From assembly GCA_001829415.1 (NCBI GenBank), contig MIBE01000032.1, forward strand, positions 36,775-77,275: a stretch of DNA of 40,501 bases. Direction: 5' to 3'. Shown in pieces: positions 23,037 to 31,277 of the stretch. The position numbers were made by a program, and so were the translations under genes. The DNA is from Spirochaetes bacterium GWF1_51_8 (lineage in GTDB: Bacteria; Spirochaetota; Brevinematia; Brevinematales; GWF1-51-8). Position 1 is the stretch's first letter, and the number at the start of each line of letters is the position of its first letter. Under the pieces are notes generated by a model that saw only the letters and a list, made by a program, of their open reading frames with translations, did not search any database and was not told where the DNA came from.

Positions 23037-25226
23037 ATGAAACGGATTATTATGGTATCGAACCGTCTGCCGGTAAGGATCACTAAGAGTAATAACCAGA
23101 TCGATATTGTCGCGACCGCGGGCGGATTGGCGACGGGCCTCTCGTCGTTTTTTTCCTCGCATAAGTCGTTGTGGATCGGCTGGAACGGCATCCCGCGGGA
23201 ACGCCTCAATGAGGACGAGCATGCGACAGTCCGCAAAAAGATGCGGCGCAGAGAGATTGTTCCAGTCAGCCTCTCGAAGATCGAGATCATGCGGTACTAT
23301 TTCGGATTTTCAAATAAGACGATCTGGCCTCTTTTTCATTATTTTCAGATGCTTTCAAAATATAAGGAAACGTACTGGAACGAGTATGTCAATGTGAACC
23401 GCAGGTTTACCGAAATCATCGCGGGAGAGATCACTCCGGGCGATATCGTCTGGATTCACGATTACCAGCTGATGCTTGTGCCGGGGATGCTCAGGGAAAT
23501 GTTTCCCGACATCCAGATAGGGTTCTTTCTGCATATCCCTTTCCCGGACTACGAGGTGTTCCGGCTACTGCCGTGGCGGAAGGAAGTCCTCGAGGGTCTG
23601 ATGGGCGCCGACCTGATCGGATTTCACACCTACGACTATGCCGCCGGATTCTTGGACTGCATTCGCAATATCATCGGAATAGAGAATAACCTCGGCGTCG
23701 CCGTTTACGGGAACCGTCTCGTGAAAATCGATGCTTTCCCGATGGGGATCGATTACCGGAAATACACCGAAAGCGTTTTTAATGAGAATGTCCGCAACGA
23801 GGCGCTGAAGACCGTGCACGGGATGAACGATAAAAAGATCGTACTATCGGTAGACAGGCTGGATTATACCAAGGGCATCCTTCAGCGAATCCAGTCATTC
23901 GAGTACTTTCTCGCGAACTGCCCGGAATATCTCGAGAAGATTACGTTGATCCTCGTAGTTTCGCCTTCACGTGACGGGATCGGGGATTACCGGACAATTA
24001 AAAGGGTGGTCGAAGAAAAGATCGCCGCGCTGAACGGCAAACTCGGGACGATCGAATGGGAACCGGTGAAGTATTTTTACAGGACGATGAGTTTTACCGA
24101 GATGATGGGACTATATATAGCATCGGATATCGCGCTGGTGACACCGTTACGCGACGGGATGAACCTGATCGCGAAGGAGTATGTCGCGGCGTGCCATGAC
24201 GGACGGGGCGTACTGATCCTGAGCGAGTTCGCGGGATCGGCTAAGGAACTGGGCGAAGCGATTATCGTCAACCCCTACAATGTCCGGGAAGTCGCCGATT
24301 CGCTTGCCAAAGCACTGACTATGCCCCCGGAGGAACAGGCGGAAATCCTGCGGACGATGCATGCCCGGCTGAAGAAATACGACATCGATCAATGGGCGGA
24401 GGATTTCCTGGACAAACTCGGGAGTATCCGTAAGGAAAACATATCGATAAAAAAGGTGACTCTCGATAGTATCGCCGTCGAACGGATCGTGAAGATGTTT
24501 GTAAAGAGAAAACAAGCTCTTCTCCTGCTCGATTATGACGGCACACTTGTTAAATTTCACGGGAGACCCGAGCACGCGGAGCCGGACGAACCGCTCCGGG
24601 TACTGCTGAAAAAGCTCGCTTCGCTTCCGAATACCGATGTCGTCCTGATCAGCGGAAGAGACCACACAAGTCTTGCGGCGTGGTTCGGCGATTCGGGGCT
24701 GAACCTGATGGCGGAACACGGCGCGATGAATTTTCTCGCCGATACCCGCGAATGGGAAACGTTCGGCTCGCTCTCCATGGCGTGGAAGGACTCTATCCTT
24801 CCCGTTCTCGAACGGTTTACTCTGAGGACGCCAGGTTCTTTTATCGAACAGAAGCGTTTTTCCCTCGTGTGGCACTACCGGAAAACCGTGCCGGAACTCG
24901 GAAGGCTCAGGGCGACCGAACTGAAAAACTCACTCGCGAGCCTGACCCGGAATTTGAATATCGGCGTGCTCGAAGGAAGCAAGACTCTCGAGATCAAGGA
25001 TATGGGGATATCGAAGGAGACCGGGTGCCGTTACTGGCTTTCGCGCAAGGACTACGATTTCGTCCTGGCCGCGGGCGACGATCTGACAGATGAGGATATG
25101 TTTAAGGCGTTAAGCCCGGACGCATTCTCGATCAAGGTCGGATATGCTCATTCGAATGCGAAGTACCACGCGGAAAGCTGTCTGAATATTCGCGGTCTGT
25201 TGGGCAGATTGACTGAAAATCCATGA
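23037..25226 (+). CDS. Bifunctional trehalose-6-phosphate synthase/phosphatase (OtsA-OtsB fusion)
   Basis: 729 aa from ATG 23037, preceded by GGAG; an earlier ATG at 23004 adds a non-homologous leader. The N-terminal GT20 synthase part (about 1-470) makes trehalose 6-phosphate from UDP-glucose and glucose 6-phosphate. It shows VSNRLPVRI, GGLATGLSSFF, WIHDYQLMLVPGML, LHIPFPDYEVFRLLPWR, RLDYTKGI and DGMNLIAKEYVA. The C-terminal HAD phosphatase part (about 490-729) shows LLLLDYDGTLV, VLISGRD, LMAEHGAMN and AAGDDLTDEDMF. The fused order synthase then phosphatase should channel the intermediate to free trehalose. The stop overlaps the treS start by 4 bp. Confidence 0.95.
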   Translation: MKRIIMVSNRLPVRITKSNNQIDIVATAGGLATGLSSFFSSHKSLWIGWNGIPRERLNEDEHATVRKKMRRREIVPVSLSKIEIMRYYFGFSNKTIWPLFHYFQMLSKYKETYWNEYVNVNRRFTEIIAGEITPGDIVWIHDYQLMLVPGMLREMFPDIQIGFFLHIPFPDYEVFRLLPWRKEVLEGLMGADLIGFHTYDYAAGFLDCIRNIIGIENNLGVAVYGNRLVKIDAFPMGIDYRKYTESVFNENVRNEALKTVHGMNDKKIVLSVDRLDYTKGILQRIQSFEYFLANCPEYLEKITLILVVSPSRDGIGDYRTIKRVVEEKIAALNGKLGTIEWEPVKYFYRTMSFTEMMGLYIASDIALVTPLRDGMNLIAKEYVAACHDGRGVLILSEFAGSAKELGEAIIVNPYNVREVADSLAKALTMPPEEQAEILRTMHARLKKYDIDQWAEDFLDKLGSIRKENISIKKVTLDSIAVERIVKMFVKRKQALLLLDYDGTLVKFHGRPEHAEPDEPLRVLLKKLASLPNTDVVLISGRDHTSLAAWFGDSGLNLMAEHGAMNFLADTREWETFGSLSMAWKDSILPVLERFTLRTPGSFIEQKRFSLVWHYRKTVPELGRLRATELKNSLASLTRNLNIGVLEGSKTLEIKDMGISKETGCRYWLSRKDYDFVLAAGDDLTDEDMFKALSPDAFSIKVGYAHSNAKYHAESCLNIRGLLGRLTENP

Positions 25227-26863
25227 CGGAGACGAGGATGCGGGATTATTGGTATAAACGCGCGGTTTTTTACGAACTCTATATCAGGGGTTTTCAGGAC
25301 TCCAACGGCGACGGGATGGGCGATATTCCTGGGATGACATCGCGCTTAGAGTATCTCAAACGCCTCGGGATCGACTGTATCTGGCTACTGCCGATGTATC
25401 CCAGCCCGGGTCACGACGACGGCTACGACATCATGGATTTCAAATCGATCAACCCCGAGTTCGGGACATTGACCGATTTTCAGCTTTTTCTCGATAAGGC
25501 GCACATGCTCGGGATCAGGGTGATCGCCGATCTCGTGCTCAACCACACCTCAAATACCCACCCGTGGTTTCTCGAAGCGAAAAAGGGACCTTCATCGCCT
25601 TATCACGATTACTTCGTCTGGTCGGACAACCCGGATAAATATGCGAACGTACCTATTATCTTCCAAAAATCCGAGACATCCAATTGGGCGTGGTGCCATG
25701 AATGCGGAAAGTACTACTGGCACCGTTTCTTCACCCACCAGCCCGACTTGAACTACGATAACCCGAAGGTACGCGAGGAGATGCTCGGCATAGTGCGGTT
25801 CTGGCTCGATAAAGGGTTGGACGGATTCCGGATGGACGCCGTCCCGTACCTTTACGAACGCGAAGGGACGTTATGCGAAGGGCTGCCCGAGACACACGAG
25901 TTCCTGAAAACGATCCGGCGGCTGATCGACGAGAGTTACCCCGACGCGGTATTGATCGCCGAGGCGAACCAATGGCCGGAAGACCTCAGGCAATATTTCG
26001 GCGACGGCGACGAACTGCACATGGCGTTTAATTTCCCGCTAATGCCGCGCCTCTTCATGGCGATCAGGCAGGAGCACCACGGCCCCGTGGTCGATATCAT
26101 CCGGCGCACACCGGAACTCCCCGAGAATTGCCAATGGGCGATGTTCCTGAGAAACCACGACGAACTGACCCTCGCGATGTGCACGGACGAGGAACGCGAC
26201 TATATGTTCAAGGAATACGCGAAAGACCCGCAGATGAAGCTCTACTCCGGGATACGCAGAAGGCTTTATCCGTTACTGGAAAAGGATATCGGGAAAGTAC
26301 AGCTGCTGAACGCGGTCCTGTTCACCATCCCGGGTTCGCCTGTTATCTACTACGGCGACGAGATCGGGATGGGCGACAACATTTATATGGGCGACCGTGA
26401 CGGTGTCCGTACACCGATGCATTGGGATGACAACCGGAACGCCGGTTTCTCGTCATGCAACCCGTCCAAGCTCTACGCGCCGGTGATCACAGATCCCGAT
26501 TTCAGCTATACCTCGGCGAACGTACAGGTCGAGGAATTGATCCCGAGCTCCATCCTGAACTGGATGAAGCGCCTGATCCATCTGAGGCGGCTCTTTCCGT
26601 CATTCTCGAACGGCAAGCTCAGGTTCATCTTCGCCGAGAACAAAAAGATTCTTTCCTATTTCGTCGAATACGATGGCGAACGGATGCTCTGCGTATTCAA
26701 TATGGCGTCGAGTTCTCAGCCTCTCAATATCGATTTGAGCGAATTCGCCGGATGCCGTCCGGTGGAAGTGTTCGGCGGCGCGGAGTTCCCGCCGATCGGC
26801 GAACTTCCCTACCAGCTCGCCCTCGGGCCGTACGGGTTCTATCTTTTCGAGCTCTGCGGCTGA
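25223..26863 (+). CDS. treS: Trehalose synthase (maltose alpha-D-glucosyltransferase)
   Basis: 546 aa, a GH13 enzyme of the TreS subfamily that interconverts maltose and trehalose. Early segments YELYIRGFQDSNGDGMGD, LLPMYPSPGHDDGYDI and LVLNHTSNTHPWF are characteristic. The catalytic residues are D205 (GFRMDAVPYL), E247 (IAEANQWPED) and D313 (LRNHDEL). There is no maltokinase domain at the C-terminus, and no separate pep2 or glgE gene is seen nearby. The ATGA overlap with otsBA means both genes are translated together, so the cell has two ways to adjust trehalose: synthesis from nucleotide sugar and exchange with maltose. Confidence 0.93.
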   Translation: MTETRMRDYWYKRAVFYELYIRGFQDSNGDGMGDIPGMTSRLEYLKRLGIDCIWLLPMYPSPGHDDGYDIMDFKSINPEFGTLTDFQLFLDKAHMLGIRVIADLVLNHTSNTHPWFLEAKKGPSSPYHDYFVWSDNPDKYANVPIIFQKSETSNWAWCHECGKYYWHRFFTHQPDLNYDNPKVREEMLGIVRFWLDKGLDGFRMDAVPYLYEREGTLCEGLPETHEFLKTIRRLIDESYPDAVLIAEANQWPEDLRQYFGDGDELHMAFNFPLMPRLFMAIRQEHHGPVVDIIRRTPELPENCQWAMFLRNHDELTLAMCTDEERDYMFKEYAKDPQMKLYSGIRRRLYPLLEKDIGKVQLLNAVLFTIPGSPVIYYGDEIGMGDNIYMGDRDGVRTPMHWDDNRNAGFSSCNPSKLYAPVITDPDFSYTSANVQVEELIPSSILNWMKRLIHLRRLFPSFSNGKLRFIFAENKKILSYFVEYDGERMLCVFNMASSSQPLNIDLSEFAGCRPVEVFGGAEFPPIGELPYQLALGPYGFYLFELCG

Positions 26864-27025
26864 GCACTCTGTCCGGCGCGAATGAAAATATTTCATTTTT
26901 GTTTGAATTATTCGCATCTCCGTGATAAAGTATTTATGGGGTTTTCTCCGTGCGCTAAATCGAAATTTGTATTGATTTTTTTATGAATCACTGCATAATA
27001 TATATCAACCTTTTTGGAGGACTGT

Positions 27026-27679
27026 ATGAAGAAAGTTACCGTATTATTCCTACTCATGATTTCGGCGGGGATGATGTATCCGAAGGACATGATCTTCGGG
27101 GTGAAGGGCGGATTAGACCCGTACACGATGGGGAACAAGATCGGCCCTAACGATAAGAACTATAATAGCGAAGAGTTTCTTTTTAACGATATCTACGCGG
27201 GATTGTTCTTCGACGCACTCTATTTCCGTATCGATATCGGATACAATATGATGATGGGGCCAATGCTTAATGTCAAACGCACGATCCTGAGCGGCGAAGA
27301 AGCGATCACTGTGCCGGCGGTTCACATGAATGCGGGCGCATCGACGGTATCGGTAGACCTGCTCGGCAAGCTCCCGCTCTATATCGGCCTCGGGTATCTC
27401 TGGGTCGGCGCGGGTGTGGGTTACAGGCAAATGCTGACATGGGACTATAACGGCGACGGGGTAGACGATCTCGGCTCGTTCGGCGATATGAACGATTTCT
27501 ATCTTCTGGCGGCCGCCGGTCTCGATATCAATATCTTCGGACTGATTATTGCCCCGCAGGTGAGTTTCGGGTACAACCTGACGCCGAAACCGAACACTGT
27601 CGCGGATATCGCGGGCGGTATCAACCAGTATTGGCTTTATGAGTATAAATACAGCGTCGGTATCGGATTAGAACTTTAA
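27026..27679 (+). CDS. Probable outer-membrane beta-barrel protein
   Basis: 217 aa from ATG 27026, with TGGAGG 6 nt upstream. Signal peptide about residues 1-19 (KKVTVLFLLMISAGMMYP). The mature part alternates Gly and aromatic strands such as YAGLFFDALYFRIDIGYNMMM, and its C-terminus reads YEYKYSVGIGLEL. A DYNGDGVDD turn could bind calcium. It stands between treS and glgX with its own AT-rich upstream region and a hairpin after the stop, so it is probably a separate unit. No link to sugar uptake can be shown. Confidence 0.7.
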   Translation: MKKVTVLFLLMISAGMMYPKDMIFGVKGGLDPYTMGNKIGPNDKNYNSEEFLFNDIYAGLFFDALYFRIDIGYNMMMGPMLNVKRTILSGEEAITVPAVHMNAGASTVSVDLLGKLPLYIGLGYLWVGAGVGYRQMLTWDYNGDGVDDLGSFGDMNDFYLLAAAGLDINIFGLIIAPQVSFGYNLTPKPNTVADIAGGINQYWLYEYKYSVGIGLEL

Positions 27680-27687
27680 CCAAATAA

Positions 27688-27711
27688 AGAAGGGCCTTCC
27701 GGGGCCCTTCT
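27688..27711. terminator. Hairpin after the barrel gene
   Basis: AGAAGGGCC and GGCCCTTCT form a 9-bp stem with loop TTCCGG, 8 bp after the stop. There is no T-run on the plus strand, so it may be a weak terminator. Confidence 0.5.
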
Positions 27712-27832
27712 CCAATCAATAATTACTTCTCCTATTTAAAAATCTTTACGACCGGATATGCGCCGGATTGCGCTCATCTGTTCGATGAATCGTGGACTGA
27801 GATACTTTGATTATTCGGGATAAGGAATCAAT

Positions 27833-29980
27833 ATGGCTAAAACCTTTGAAATCGACGGGATGAACACCGAGGCGGGCAATCCGTATCTTCTCGGCGCGAC
27901 CGTCACGGCTAACGGCTGTAATTTCGCGTTATTCTCGCGTCACGCTTCCGGGGTGACCCTCCTCTTATTCAACAGTCACACTGCCCTGAAACCCACTCAT
28001 ACCATCACCCTCGACCCGCGCAGGAACAAAACCGGCGACGTCTGGCATATCTTCGTGCACGATATCATCGACGGCCAGTATTACGGCTACATGGTCGACG
28101 GGCCGTATAAGCCGCTCGATGGCCATAGGTTTAACGCCAACAAACTGCTGATCGACCCATACACCACCGCTATCGGCGGCGAATACTACTGGAACGAGAC
28201 ATCGGCATACGGCTATGACAGAAGTTCCCCCGAGGGCGACCTGTCGTTCAGCGCCGAGAAGAATATCAATATCAAAGCGAAAAGTATGGTGGTAGACGAG
28301 TCCTCGTTCGACTGGGACGACGATAAACCGCTCCAGATACCGATGAACGATACGATCATCTACGAAACCCATGTCCGTTCGCTGACACGTCACGACAGTT
28401 CCGGCGTGAAGCATCCCGGTACTTACCTTGGGGTGATCGATATGATCCCGTACCTCAGGGACCTCGGGATCACAACTCTCGAACTTCTCCCGGTACAGCA
28501 TTTTAACGAACTCGAGAATTTCCATACCGATCCGGTGACCGGCGAACCGCTCAAGAATTACTGGGGCTATTCGACACTCGCGTTCTTCGCGCCGTGCTCG
28601 TGGTACGCCTCGGACAGGGTGGGGATCACCGCTGTCCGCGAGTTTAAGGAGATGGTCAAGGCGCTCCATCAGGCCGGGATCGAACTGATTATCGACGTGG
28701 TGTACAACCACACGGGCGAGGGTAACGAGTATGGGCCGACATTGAGCTTCCGCGGCCTCGATAACAGGGTTTATTATATGCTCGATCACGGGCGTTACTA
28801 CCATAACTATTCCGGGTGCGGAAACACCCTGAACTGCAACCATCCGGTCGTGAAGCGGCTCATCCTCGATTCACTGCGTTACTGGGTGGTCGATATGCAT
28901 GTGGACGGATTCCGTTTCGACCTCGCGGCGATACTGGGCCGTGACGAGCACGGGAACTGGATGCCGAACTACTCGATCCTTACCGAGATCAGCCGCGACC
29001 CCATCCTTTCCACTGCGAAGATCATCGCGGAGGGCTGGGACGCCGCCGGGCTTTATACTGTCGGCGGGTTTCCGTTCGGCTGGGCGGAATGGAACGGCAA
29101 GTTCCGCGACACCTCCCGTTCGTTCATCAAGGGCGATCCCGGTGTCGTGCCCGACATCGCGAAACGCCTTTCCGGAAGCGCAGACCTCTTCGAACAGCGG
29201 AAGGGTAATCCCTATCACAGCATCAATTTTATCACGGCGCACGACGGGTTTACGCTGAGCGACTTGGTGACCTACAACGAGAAGCATAACGAGCGGAACG
29301 GGGAAGGCAACGGCGACGGCGAAAACCAGAACCTGAGCTGGAACTGCGGCGCGGAAGGCCCGACCGGCGATCCGGCGATCGGCGAGCTTCGGCTTCGCCA
29401 GATGAAGAACTTTATGCTGATGCTCATGGTCAGCCAGGGCACTCCGATGCTTTTGGGCGGCGACGAGATCGGCTTCTCCAAAAAGGGCAACAACAACACA
29501 TACTGTCACGATAACGAATTGAACTGGATCGACTGGGGCTTGAAACAGGATAACAAGGAACTCTTCGAATTCACCCGTTTCATGATCCGTTTCCGCAAGA
29601 AGCATCCGGCGCTCAGGCGCGAGCATTTCTTCACCGGCCTCGATCTCGCCGGCAACGAACTCCCGGATATCAGTTGGCACGGCCTCCGTCCGGGCGACCC
29701 CGACTGGAGCCATGAGTCCCGTGTGCTCGCGTTTATGCTCGACGGCGCGACGCATGAGACCGGGGCGAGCGAGCCCGATAACGATATCTATATCGCGTTC
29801 AACTCGCATTGGGACGAACAGCTCTTCATTCTACCGGCTCCGGTGCGCGGGAAAAAGTGGCACCTCGCGATCGACACTTTCAGCCGTCCGGGCTTCGCGT
29901 CGTTCGGTAACGAGCGTGTGCTGCCCACCAACGGGATCAGGATCAAGCCCCGTTCGGCGGTTATCCTTATCGATAAATAG
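27833..29980 (+). CDS. glgX: Glycogen debranching enzyme (GlgX/TreX type)
   Basis: 715 aa, the usual size for GlgX. An N-terminal CBM48-like domain (GATVTANGCNFALFSRHASG) precedes the GH13_11 catalytic barrel. Visible landmarks are YETHVRSLTRHDSSG, the substrate loop YNHTGEGNEYGPTLSFRGLD, the nucleophile region VDGFRFDLA, the acid region IAEGWDAAG and FITAHDGFTL. The enzyme hydrolyses alpha-1,6 branches of glycogen or limit dextrins to give linear maltodextrin. That can feed maltose to TreS encoded upstream, linking glycogen and trehalose. It is separated from the barrel gene by about 150 bp that contain a hairpin. RBS is AAGGA, 8 nt before the ATG. Confidence 0.95.
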   Translation: MAKTFEIDGMNTEAGNPYLLGATVTANGCNFALFSRHASGVTLLLFNSHTALKPTHTITLDPRRNKTGDVWHIFVHDIIDGQYYGYMVDGPYKPLDGHRFNANKLLIDPYTTAIGGEYYWNETSAYGYDRSSPEGDLSFSAEKNINIKAKSMVVDESSFDWDDDKPLQIPMNDTIIYETHVRSLTRHDSSGVKHPGTYLGVIDMIPYLRDLGITTLELLPVQHFNELENFHTDPVTGEPLKNYWGYSTLAFFAPCSWYASDRVGITAVREFKEMVKALHQAGIELIIDVVYNHTGEGNEYGPTLSFRGLDNRVYYMLDHGRYYHNYSGCGNTLNCNHPVVKRLILDSLRYWVVDMHVDGFRFDLAAILGRDEHGNWMPNYSILTEISRDPILSTAKIIAEGWDAAGLYTVGGFPFGWAEWNGKFRDTSRSFIKGDPGVVPDIAKRLSGSADLFEQRKGNPYHSINFITAHDGFTLSDLVTYNEKHNERNGEGNGDGENQNLSWNCGAEGPTGDPAIGELRLRQMKNFMLMLMVSQGTPMLLGGDEIGFSKKGNNNTYCHDNELNWIDWGLKQDNKELFEFTRFMIRFRKKHPALRREHFFTGLDLAGNELPDISWHGLRPGDPDWSHESRVLAFMLDGATHETGASEPDNDIYIAFNSHWDEQLFILPAPVRGKKWHLAIDTFSRPGFASFGNERVLPTNGIRIKPRSAVILIDK

Positions 29981-30130
29981 TCGGCCTCGCTTGTCCTCAA
30001 GGCGAAGCCTTGGGGGCGGGACAAGCCCCGCTCTTCGGCGTCCATGCCGTCACGGGGCTTCTCCCATCCATGGGAGTCGCTTGCGATTTATTCCGAAAAC
30101 CGATATAATCTTCCTTTCGAGGAGGAGACG

Positions 30131-30694
30131 ATGCCTTATTTTAAAAGACTTGTCGGAAAAAAGTGCTACCTTTCGCCGATGAACCCGGAGGACGCGCCGA
30201 AGTATGTCGGGTGGTTCAGCGATCTCGAGGTGGCGGTCAACCTGAAAACCCAGATGAATATCAATTTGCTCAGCGAGCGCGAGTTTCTCGAGAAGAACCT
30301 GAAGGACGGCAATCCCATCTTCGCGATCATCGATCTCGCGACCGACAAGCTGATCGGGAACTGCGGCCTTCACGATATCGGGTGGGTCGGGCGTCATGCG
30401 GAATTCGGTATCCTGATCGGCGAAAAAGAGTACTGGAACAAGGGCTACGGCGAAGAAGCGACCCGCCTCATCCTCGACTTCGGCTTCAATATCATCAATC
30501 TCCACAACATATTCCTGAAGGTGATGGAATTCAACAAGCGCGCCGTGCGCGCGTACGAGAAGGCAGGATTCAAGCAGATCGGGCGATGGCGGAAGGCGTT
30601 CCAAATCGCCGGGAAGCGTTACGACTTTATCCTAATGGATATTCTCGCCGACGAGTACGAAAGCGGCTATGTGAAGAATTTTATCAAGGAATAG
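30131..30694 (+). CDS. GNAT-family N-acetyltransferase (tandem copy 1)
   Basis: 188 aa from ATG 30131, with GGAGGAG 4 nt upstream. The fold is of the RimJ/RimL and ribosomal-protein-acetyltransferase group: YLSPMNPEDAPKYVGWFSD at the front, then the acetyl-CoA loop EYWNKGYGEEATRLIL and MEFNKRAVRAYEKAGF. The product transfers an acetyl group from acetyl-CoA to an unknown amine. The next gene, 3 bp downstream, encodes a close paralogue with the same start (MPY-K-LVGKKCYLSP), so this is a tandem duplication. Similar proteins are sometimes called spermidine acetyltransferases, but nothing here fixes the substrate. Confidence 0.9.
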   Translation: MPYFKRLVGKKCYLSPMNPEDAPKYVGWFSDLEVAVNLKTQMNINLLSEREFLEKNLKDGNPIFAIIDLATDKLIGNCGLHDIGWVGRHAEFGILIGEKEYWNKGYGEEATRLILDFGFNIINLHNIFLKVMEFNKRAVRAYEKAGFKQIGRWRKAFQIAGKRYDFILMDILADEYESGYVKNFIKE

Positions 30695-30697
30695 AAC

Positions 30698-31276
30698 GTG
30701 CCGTACTATAAGAAGCTCGTGGGGAAAAAGTGCTATCTCTCCCCCCGCGACCCGGACGATTCGTCCCATTCCGCGAAATGGCTGAACGACGTCGAGACGT
30801 CGATGAATATGAGCATCCTGGTCGCGCCAAATGAACTGAAAATCCGAGAACGGATGGAAGGTTCGCTTTCACGGATGGACTGCGAATTCGCTATTGTCGA
30901 CCTTGCGACGGACGAATATATCGGAATCTGCCGCCTGCACGATATCGACTGGGTGAGCCGTAGCGCCGTATTCGGAATCGTGATTGGCGAAAAAGACTAC
31001 TGGGGCAAGGGTTACGGCACCGAGGCGACCTGTCTCATCCTCGATTACGGCTTCAATATCCTGAACCTCGAAACCGTCCGGCTTCAGGTAAAAGCGTTCA
31101 ATAAACGCGGCATCCGTGCATACGAAAAGACCGGGTTCAAGCTAAGCGCGGTCCAGCGAGAGGAGACCTATTTCGGGCAGAAAGCCTTGAACGTCTACTG
31201 TATGGACATCCTCGCCGACGAGTTCGAGAGCCCGTATGTAAAGGAAGTGCTGCGTAACTTGACCGGCGGAGAATGA
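30698..31276 (+). CDS. GNAT-family N-acetyltransferase (tandem copy 2)
   Basis: 192 aa, starting at GTG 30698 with AAGGA 7 nt upstream inside the end of copy 1. It has the same architecture: CYLSPRDPDDSSHSAKWLND, the acetyl-CoA loop DYWGKGYGTEATCLIL and KAFNKRGIRAYEKTGF. The two proteins agree over most of their length but differ around residues 45-75, the likely substrate side. Copy 2 may therefore have changed specificity. The stop is 1 bp before the convergent DUF2207 gene stop, leaving no room for a terminator between them. Confidence 0.9.
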   Translation: MPYYKKLVGKKCYLSPRDPDDSSHSAKWLNDVETSMNMSILVAPNELKIRERMEGSLSRMDCEFAIVDLATDEYIGICRLHDIDWVSRSAVFGIVIGEKDYWGKGYGTEATCLILDYGFNILNLETVRLQVKAFNKRGIRAYEKTGFKLSAVQREETYFGQKALNVYCMDILADEFESPYVKEVLRNLTGGE

Positions 31277-31277
31277 G

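Noticed and set aside
28871..29809. 312-codon minus-strand frame inside glgX
   Set aside because: Antisense shadow of a conserved GH13 catalytic domain.
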